NCBI GenBank assembly: GCA_963931925.1
Contig: OZ007569.1
Coordinates: 8,357,457 to 8,421,456 of the forward strand
From: Onchidella celtica
Taxonomy: Eukaryota > Mollusca > Gastropoda > Systellommatophora > Onchidiidae
DNA: 64,000 bases
Direction: 5' to 3'
Under the pieces are notes generated by a model. That model ran no database searches. It saw only the letters and a program-made list of their open reading frames with translations, and was not told the origin of the DNA. Shown here one piece after another: positions 57,504-64,000 of this stretch. Within the stretch, counting starts at the first letter, position 1, and each line of letters starts with the position of its first letter. The position numbers and the translations under genes are program-made.

Positions 57504-58329
57504 CTAATGATTAAGCTCGCGGGAACTGTAAACTATAGAGGAAGTATATAAATGCTGTAAAATCTCAGTGCAAAACGTAATATAAATTATACTGTAATTC
57601 AGTCCTATAGATATCTACTTACTTTCGTTTTCACCAGCTCAGTGACATGGCATCAGCTATCCGCAGAATGACGTAGGCAGTCAGTACCCACTTCCTATGG
57701 CGTAGTAAATCATGGACAAATACTGAACAAACTTGCTCGGGCGTTGAGAAGATAGTTGCAAGCCTTGACTCAAGAGATGTGTCCAGCCAAATTAGGCAAT
57801 GCAAACAAGCTAAAGACACTAAATATTCGTTCAGATAAAACACAGCAAATGAGCAGGTTCTCTAAAAAAAAAAAATGATGACCACAAAGTGTATTACACA
57901 CTGATTAACGAAGACACCCAATGAATTACTGTCTTAAATTCCAGCGTTTACGACTTGAGCAGATTTACAGTATGTGAAACTGTCTGTCCTTTCTGAGATA
58001 AAATTTCACCTTTTCAGCAATTACGACAAATAACTTCAGAACGGCACAAACTTTCTGAAAACATCAGTTCAGTTCATCAATGATTAATCCTTGATTCTGC
58101 CACAACAACTGTAAACGTTTTTTTGCTGCTGGGTTGCTGTTGGTTTTTTCCCCTAAAATGTCCGTATTTCGAAGTCTAGACAATTTATTATGAAAGATGC
58201 GGAAAACTTGATACACTCACATGAGCTGATAAATATGGATTGATAAAGGGGACGCAAGGCAATATATTATAAACAAAAGCGCGTGAGCTTGGACACTGCT
58301 CATCTTGGCATTTTTATTTGATGCTCGTG

Positions 58330-58475
58330 CCGTAGTTGTGTGTCCCAGCAGCGAGGGTCTCGCTCGCGCACTCCCTAGGTAAGCGCGCCAGGGCATGAGG
58401 TACTCCCGCCATCCGCTCCCCAGTGTCAGTGCTACAGACACAGACTGCCCGGCTGATCCCGGGCGCTGGTGAGAT
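58330..58475. other. Isolated GC-rich, CpG-containing patch
   Basis: About 145 bp notably richer in G+C and CpG (GTCTCGCTCGCGCACTCC, AAGCGCGCCAGGGC, GATCCCGGGCGC) than the A+T-rich neighbours. Contains CTAGGTAAGC, a possible splice donor on the plus strand, but no convincing frame on either strand (74 and 62 codons on minus). It could be an exon, a CpG-rich regulatory patch or a repeat fragment. I cannot decide. Confidence 0.3.
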
Positions 58476-58576
58476 GGTTTTCCAAAACCAATAAATATTC
58501 ACTGCGTGAGCACGAAGGGGGCGTGGTAGGTGGGTGGATGAGTGCTCATTAAGTAAATGAATGTGGAGACTATCTA

Positions 58577-58603
58577 CTTGTTGTTGTTACTGTTGTTGTT
58601 GTT

Positions 58604-58654
<51 letters not shown>

Positions 58655-58691
58655 GCCGCTACTGCTGTTGTTGTTGTTATTGTTTCTGTGG
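58577..58691. repeat. (TTG)n microsatellite, longest in the window
   Basis: About 35 TTG units with GTTACTG and GCCGCTACTGC interruptions. The poly-Cys plus frame is an artefact. Confidence 0.97.
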
Positions 58692-59856
58692 TGGTGATGG
58701 ACGTGGTCGTCGTTACCTTGTCGTTATTTTCAAAATTCTCCTTGTCCTGTTTGAAGTGGTGAGGATGTTGTCAGGGCCGCTGCTTTCACATAATCTACAT
58801 TTTTGTTGTGCCACAAATAATTATTAATGTTGGTGTTGCTAGCTGCGGACAATGAAAGTACTATACATACTGAACTGAACGTCGCCCTCGGACTGTTTTA
58901 TTCCATCTCCACTTTTTACAAAAAATTGAGATAAGACCATATACGTGATATGACATAAGAAAGTGCACTTTGTCACTTCAGGTATCTCACCCGTGGGAGT
59001 AGATATGAAAGTGTCAAAAGCTGTTCTAACACTCTGTAAAGTGTAACAATAAGGCTTTACAAATGGTCTGAAAACTACAGACACCCTGATGTGGCGACAG
59101 AACAAAGCAATTTTGGAACAACATCATGTTGTTGTAACTGACTGCCGATTCACAGATCCGTTGCTGGTTTGACTTCTGACGCTGTCATAGTTGACACACT
59201 ATTTATCACTGTGTTTCTTATCGAACGGTTGAACCTCATGGGCTTATTCACATTGGTCCAACTATTGCCCCAGCTGCTGTCACAATCGTCTTTATGACCA
59301 TTGAAATGACCACATACTAAGACACTGTCCTAGTGTTCATTACCACTGGGTTACAATAGTGCTGGTAACAGTTGCAAGGAATTATTGGGGAATTCAGATT
59401 TTTGAATTCTTGTAAAAACATCAATTATTATTAGTCTGACTACAATTATTATTCTCTGATATAAATAGATCACAGATATAAACACAACATTTTAAGAATA
59501 GCACGCTCATGATGCAGGCAATAATATTATTAACACGCCAATCTTGACTTGAACACACATACACACACAAAAAAAAACGTTTCTTCTCTTCTGTACTCAA
59601 ATAGCAGCTCTGTTGTTGAGATTCTCATCGCTGGAAAAAGAAATACAAACAGACTGGCTGAAATGAAAACGGTATTTGTAAAACTTCTGATAACGAGAGC
59701 AATCATCGCCAGGGATACATTTTGCAACAAGGGATCGATTACTACCAAACTTTTCCAATGAGATCCACACTAACGATAACCGATGGTCGGCGCCATGGGT
59801 TATGACAGCCGTATTAGTTCCAGCCCAATCTGAAAGCTCGAAGCGTGGAGCAAGAA
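58692..59856. other. Unannotated stretch, no gene recognised
   Basis: Opposed frames at 59530-59761 and a minus frame at 58839-59105 are unrecognised. A short (CA)n plus A-run lies at 59554-59577. Confidence 0.5.
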
Positions 59857-60672
59857 GAGCTCCTAGCGTCGTTAGATGTCACACAGGTCCAAAGAGCTAC
59901 CGGTATCGTTAGATGTCACACAGGTCCAAAGATTTACCGGCGTCGTTAGATGTCACACAGGTCCAAAGAGTTACCGGCGTTGTTAGATGTCACACGGGTC
60001 CAAAGAGCTACTAGCGTCGTTAGATGTCACACAGGTCCAAAGAGTTACCGGGGTCGTTAGATGTCACACAGGTCCAAAGAGTTACCGGCGTCGTTAGATG
60101 TCACACGGCTCCAAAAAGCTACTAGCGTCGTTAGATGTCACACAGGTCCAAAGAGTTACCGGCGTCGTTAGATGTCACACGGATCCAAAGAGTTACCGGC
60201 GTCGTTAGATGTCACACAGGTCAAAAGAGTTACCGGCGTCGTTAGATGTCACACAGGTCCAAAGAGTTATCGGCGTCGTTAGATGTCACACGGGTCCAAA
60301 GAGTTACCGGCGTCGTTAGATATCACACGGGTCCAAAGAGTTACCGGCGTCGTTAGATGTCACACGGGTCCAAAGAGCTACTAGTGTCGTTAGATGTCAC
60401 ACAGGTCCAAAGAGCTCCCGGCGACGTTAGATGTCACACAGGTCCAAAGAGTTACCGGCTTCGTTAGATGTCATACAGGTCCAAAGAGCTACCGGCGTCG
60501 TTAGATGTCACACAGGTCCAAAGAGTTACCGGCGACGTTAGATGTCACACAGGTCCAAAGAGCTACTAGCGTTGTTAGATGTCATATTATAGGTCCAAAG
60601 ACGTCCTAGCTTCATTAGATGTTGCACAGGTCCAGAGAGCTACCAGCATCGTTGGATGTCACACAAATCCAA
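59857..60672. repeat. 37-bp satellite array, ~22 copies
   Basis: Head-to-tail units CGTCGTTAGATGTCACACAG followed by GTCCAAAGAGTTACCGG, spaced exactly 37 bp (for example 59871 and 59908). Variants alternate: ACACAGG versus ACACGGG, and GTTACCGG versus GCTACTAG. One unit near 60580 has a TATTATA insertion, and the last three units are increasingly diverged. The array ends at the hAT-like element starting 60675. No frame of note crosses it. Confidence 0.97.
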
Positions 60673-60674
60673 TT

Positions 60675-60892
60675 CAGGGGTCATCAACCTTCCAGAAGAG
60701 AAGAGCCAGCTAGCTGAGATATTGGACAGAATTCGGTTTAGAGTGAGCCGCAACGCGAATGAAAATCTATTATGCCAATGGTTGTTGTTTGTTTGTTGTT
60801 GCTGTTGTTGCTTTTTCATTTCAAGATTTTGACCGGCAATTAAGAAAAAGAAAGAGCCACAAATAAAAGCTGTGAGTAGTTGCCGGCCCCTG
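60675..60892. mobile_element. hAT-like MITE
   Basis: The left end CAGGGGTCATCAACCTT and the reverse complement of the right end (CAGGGGCCGGCAACTAC) share CAGGGGYC-x2-CAAC, a terminal repeat typical of Charlie/Tip100-type hAT elements. Subterminal AGAGCC motifs (AAGAGCCAGC near the left end, AAAGAGCCAC near the right end) are also typical. It is 218 bp with no transposase and carries an internal TTG-rich stretch. An 8-bp target duplication is expected. The right flank CTCTACAG fits the usual hAT target shape, but the left flank (ATCCAATT) does not match it, so one side may have been altered by turnover of the satellite. Confidence 0.65.
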
Positions 60893-61491
60893 CTCTACAG
60901 ATGCTCTAAGCACGGGTTACATTGCTGCACCGAGTAACATTACGCAGATTGCGCTATTCAGCCGATCCGCAAACAGGAGCAGTTCGCCAGTGAGAGTCGT
61001 AATCCTGATCTACACCGATAAAAGAAAAGATATTGTTGTACAAGTTGTCTTCTCCACAAGATCCGCTCCGCACTTTTTTTTTTCACGGAAAATGACAAAT
61101 GAAAAAGTAAAACACTCTTTGAATATGAATGGTTGTCCACAGCGTCCGTACCGTTCCGCTCCTAATCGCTAGGAGAGTTTTTCAGATGTTATTTTCCGTT
61201 AAAAGAAAAGCGGAGCGGATACTGTCGGCAAGACCATTAATGCTACACATACTTTGTGATGATCTTGGTGCACTGTCTAAATATCACGTATCTTCTACCA
61301 CAGCCTCCCTTAAGCATTGTGGCAGACACGACCATTCTCGTTTCCATTCCAGGCAATTTTACAGGTACACTATTTGAACCTCTGTCTTCAATATTAAAAT
61401 GTGTCCTAGCTTAACTGTAGCAAGTTACAACAAAATGATGCGGTTGCGGTTTTTGAAGTACCATTACTGTGCAAAGAAGACGTATTCTTCA
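60893..61491. other. Unannotated stretch, no gene recognised
   Basis: Two short frames (60990-61172 and 61129-61377) are unrecognised. AAAGAAAAGCGGAGCGGAT at 61202 and, reversed, ATCCGCTCCGC at 61060 form a small inverted pair 140 bp apart. Confidence 0.45.
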
Positions 61492-61521
61492 CCCCCCCCC
61501 CCACCCCCACCCCCCCCCCCG
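61492..61521. repeat. C-run tract
   Basis: CCCCCCCCCCCACCCCCACC followed by ten further C. On the other strand it is G-rich and could adopt a G-quadruplex. Confidence 0.95.
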
Positions 61522-61672
61522 CCAACCAACAGCCCTGCACTGTTGCTATTGCGTCTGTGTTATTGAGTTCCTTTGCTGCAGTCAATATACTGGGAGGAAA
61601 ATCGTGAAATATTTAATACCATCGTTTGTTCACTGGTTGTGGATGTTTGGGAGAGTGTGAATAACTTAGTGT
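61522..61672. other. Unannotated spacer
   Basis: Nothing recognised. Confidence 0.4.
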
Positions 61673-61882
61673 GAAGTGAGTGAGGGAGGGAAGGAGAGAG
61701 GGAGGGAGGGAAGCAGCGAGTGAATGGGTGAGTGAGTGAGTAAATACGTGAAAGAAAATGACGGAGTGGCTGACTGACTGAATGCGTGAGTGAGAGAGTC
61801 AGTCAGTGATTGAATCAGTCAGTAAGCCAGTCAATCACTCAGTCAGTCAGTCAAACAGTCAGTCAGCCAATCAGTCAGGGAC
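61673..61882. repeat. (TGAG)n, (GGGA)n and (CAGT)n degenerate tract
   Basis: AAGTGAGTGAGGGAGGGAAGG, then TGAGTGAGTGAG and, from about 61798, GTCAGTCAGTGATTG to TCAGTCAGTCAGTC. An interrupted compound tetranucleotide repeat. The QSVSQS-type frames over it are artefacts. Confidence 0.9.
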
Positions 61883-62679
61883 TGAACAAAACCACTTGTT
61901 TCGAACACCACCACCAATGTTGTACAGATCTATGGTATCAGGGCTTCAAAGCTTTCCATCCAGACCATGCCCCAAAAGTTGTGTCTGGTTTCTTTCTATC
62001 TATTTCTGTCTACAAATTGTCCAGTCTCCCCGCCTTCTCTCAGCTATCTTCCTTCAACTAAAGATATTAGAAACAACAAGATGAATGAGACACCCCCTTC
62101 TTGGCACCTCTAAAGAAATCGTGCACACAGTTTGCGCCCTGATCAGGAGCGGGGCCCATGGCACACAGTATGAAAAGAATGCTTGACACAATGATACATT
62201 TATGATGCTGATTTGTTAGTGTTAATGCGACTGGAGAAAAAAAACAGAAAAAAGCCAGAGTTTTCCCACAGCCATTGAGGTTAAAATAACAATATACATG
62301 ACATCAATCAAGGTCTACAGCGATAGGTGAACACTGACCAAATTCAAGAAACTTCCCTATTTAGCTTTGTAAAATACTGCATTGTTCATAACTTCCATGC
62401 ATTCGCCGCTAGAGGGCGGTGCGAAATCTGTGCACGCTAAAAGCACTAGCTGTCTCATCTTATTGTTTCTAGTATCTTTGGTTCCACTCCCATCTAACTT
62501 GTGTACGAGAGTACTTGTAGGTGAGACTATGTCCGAGCATATCGAGAGGTATAAATATTCCATACTGCTGTGCACAACATTATGCCGAATTTGAGGTTTT
62601 GACATGAAAGCGGTTCTCTCACCCCCTAATTTCATTATGTATAAGTGACATTTCAATCCGTTAAAAACTTTTAGAGATA
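61883..62679. other. Unannotated stretch, no gene recognised
   Basis: Contains the CTCF-like site at 62406-62419 and opposed frames at 62357-62656 that are unrecognised. Confidence 0.5.
62406..62419 (+). promoter_or_regulatory. CTCF-like motif
   Basis: CCGCTAGAGGGCGG fits the CCRSYAGRGGGCRS core of the CTCF consensus at nearly every position. Such a match is common by chance or inside repeats, so occupancy is unproven. Confidence 0.4.
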
Positions 62680-62944
62680 CACTCGAGCCAAAAGGTTAAG
62701 CAACCCTGGGTTATGCTCAGAACTGACAACTTTATTTTTCAATTAATTCAAACACGTTCATTGGAATCAATTTATTGTTATGTAAGTCTGAAATCACATT
62801 CAATTTCATTTTACCCACCCCAAAAATGGGGCTTAATGACTTAAACAAAATTTTCTTTTATACAAAAACAAAAAAGTCAATAATTGAATGGCAAGAGTTC
62901 ACAAATCTTGTTAGTGAAGGTTGCTTAACTTTTTGGCTCGAGTG
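62680..62944. mobile_element. Tc1/mariner-type MITE, 265 bp
   Basis: The left end CACTCGAGCCAAAAGGTTAA plus GCAACC and the reverse complement of the right end (CACTCGAGCCAAAAAGTTAA plus GCAACC) match over 26 bp with one mismatch. Both ends are flanked by TA (62678-62679 and 62945-62946), the target duplication of the Tc1/mariner superfamily. The A+T-rich interior has no transposase, so it is a non-autonomous deletion derivative. The near-identical ends suggest moderately recent movement. This is the cleanest mobile element in the window. Confidence 0.88.
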
Positions 62945-62946
62945 TA

Positions 62947-63639
62947 TGTATTTGTGACGTAATGTTTTAATGCGTTTTAGCATTTTTGCGGACCAAAATT
63001 CAATCTTCATTTTCTCGAAAAGGCAAAAATGCATATACAACAATATGGCAAATGCCAGATGATATGTGTGTTAGCATAGTATGTATGTTTTTTTCTCCTG
63101 CTTCCACGGCCTTTCAAAGTTAGGAAAATACAAGCCCGACATCATAATAAATATTATTTATACTGATGACGGCATTCAGCGCCACGGTGGTACATGAGCA
63201 TAATTATCTTATTCCTACTGCACCAAAGACAGAGAAAATTCACACAGATGAGCCTGTCTTAATCCCTCTACACTGAGAAAGACATACACATACACGCGCG
63301 CTAACGCACATGTACGCCCACACAGAAGAAAACTCGTCTGTTTCAGAATGGCATAATTGCGAGAGAGTCTAGGCCAAAGTACAACACAATATCCCAATCT
63401 CCTTACAAAATGGGAGAATAACCAGATGACCCTATCACTGAATTATTATTCGGAAGACGGCTATGAAACGAAAGCCCAGTGCTGGCTGACGTAAGCATAT
63501 TTTGGAAAAAGTACTTTTAATCGACGCACTCGGATAATGAACCGTTTCTGATAACGTCACTGGAACTGGAAAAATTAGTCTGAGTTGGAAAAATGTCCGG
63601 ACAGGGGATAAGACATCACGTTATTCAATGGGTCCTTGG
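62947..63639. other. Unannotated stretch, no gene recognised
   Basis: Imperfect ACACATACACGCGCGC tract near 63285-63302. No gene recognised. Confidence 0.5.
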
Positions 63640-63905
63640 AGGGGACATGTTAGACTAGAGCTAAGGTGTTCGCCTCTCGTGCCAAAGGTATCGGGTTCCG
63701 TTCCCGGTCGGTGCAGGCATATTGGAAATTTGGGGGGAACTCAATGTCCCTGATCCTATGGTAAGTAGGATCGAGCACCTAGACTTCTCGGATGAGGACG
63801 AAAAACTCGGATGGCCCGTGTGCACGTTGGGCACGTTAAAGATACCTTGTGGCAGCTGGAAGTCGAGAAGAGCAGGCCGAACAAGGCCGGCTGCCCGGGT
63901 TAAAT
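63640..63905 (+). mobile_element. tRNA-derived SINE, short type (copy 5)
   Basis: GTGTTCGCCTCTCGTGCCAA, a decayed B box GGGTTCCGTTCCCGG (one substitution from the GGTTCGA form), CCCTGATCCTATGGTAAG, TTCTCGGATGAGGACGAAAA, GCACGTTAAAGATACC and GCCGGCTGCCCGGGTTAAAT. It ends in (AAAC)n. The 103-codon minus frame running through it is a reverse reading of the SINE and its tail, not a gene. Confidence 0.9.
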
Positions 63906-63929
63906 TTAAAACAAACAAACAAACAAACA

Positions 63930-63972
<43 letters not shown>

Positions 63973-64000
63973 TCACACACCCACACACACAAACAAACAC
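63906..64000. repeat. (AAAC)n then (AC)n microsatellite at SINE tail
   Basis: AAAACAAACAAACAAACAAAC continuing into CACACACACACACACACACA with CCCACAC and ATTCAC interruptions to the window end. The tetranucleotide grades from the SINE tail into a pure dinucleotide, suggesting the tail seeded the microsatellite. Confidence 0.95.

Larger units (their letters stand above)
56141..58329. other. Unannotated stretch with simple repeats, no gene recognised
   Basis: Includes C- and T-runs at 56611-56655 and a (TTTA)n at 57458-57503. The 126-codon minus frame at 57029-57409 is unrecognised. Confidence 0.5.

Overview
This window looks like non-genic DNA from a eukaryotic genome, most likely a marine mollusc and probably a gastropod. 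The reasons are the A+T-rich composition, the very high load of microsatellites and minisatellites, a 200-N scaffold gap, and five copies of a tRNA-derived SINE. The SINE body carries motifs such as TCGGATAAGGACGAAAA and GCGCACGTTAAAGATACC, which I associate with molluscan SINEs; the taxon call is an inference. I see no bacterial-style operons, no tRNA or rRNA gene, and no protein-coding gene or multi-exon gene model that I can support. Open frames of 60-180 codons occur throughout, but most are low-complexity translations of repeats or are as long as chance would give in 64 kb.

Layout. Positions 1-6,100 are featureless apart from a (TTG)n tract and a purine-rich tract. From 6.1 to 8.5 kb there is a large GATA/GACA compound microsatellite, a perfect 34-bp x5 tandem repeat, a foldback element with ~125-bp arms, and a MITE with ends matching CTATAAAGTATG. 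From 9.8 to 11.75 kb lie a full-length SINE, a ~17-copy 23-bp minisatellite, and the 3' end of a non-LTR retrotransposon on the minus strand. That element keeps a CCHC knuckle, a frameshifted C-terminus and an AAACTY-type tail, and a foldback MITE abuts its 5' side. From 16 to 26 kb there are dispersed and tandem duplications, including a nine-copy exact 19-mer array open in all six frames and an 18-bp array with a 54-bp higher-order period. From 29 to 40 kb the window is sparse: a 50-bp duplication, a promoter-like GC patch, a second copy of the foldback MITE, and a six-unit degenerate ~100-bp minisatellite. From 41 to 53 kb it is dominated by (CT)n, (ATCT)n and related arrays plus one SINE. 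From 53 to 64 kb there are three more SINEs, the assembly gap, a ~22-copy 37-bp satellite ending at a hAT-like MITE, and a clean 265-bp Tc1/mariner-type MITE with TA target duplications.

Nothing here forms a pathway. The content is best read as intergenic or long-intron DNA shaped by small mobile elements and tandem-repeat expansion. I looked for an undescribed system and did not find one. The most informative objects are the MITE and SINE families and the satellite-transposon junctions.
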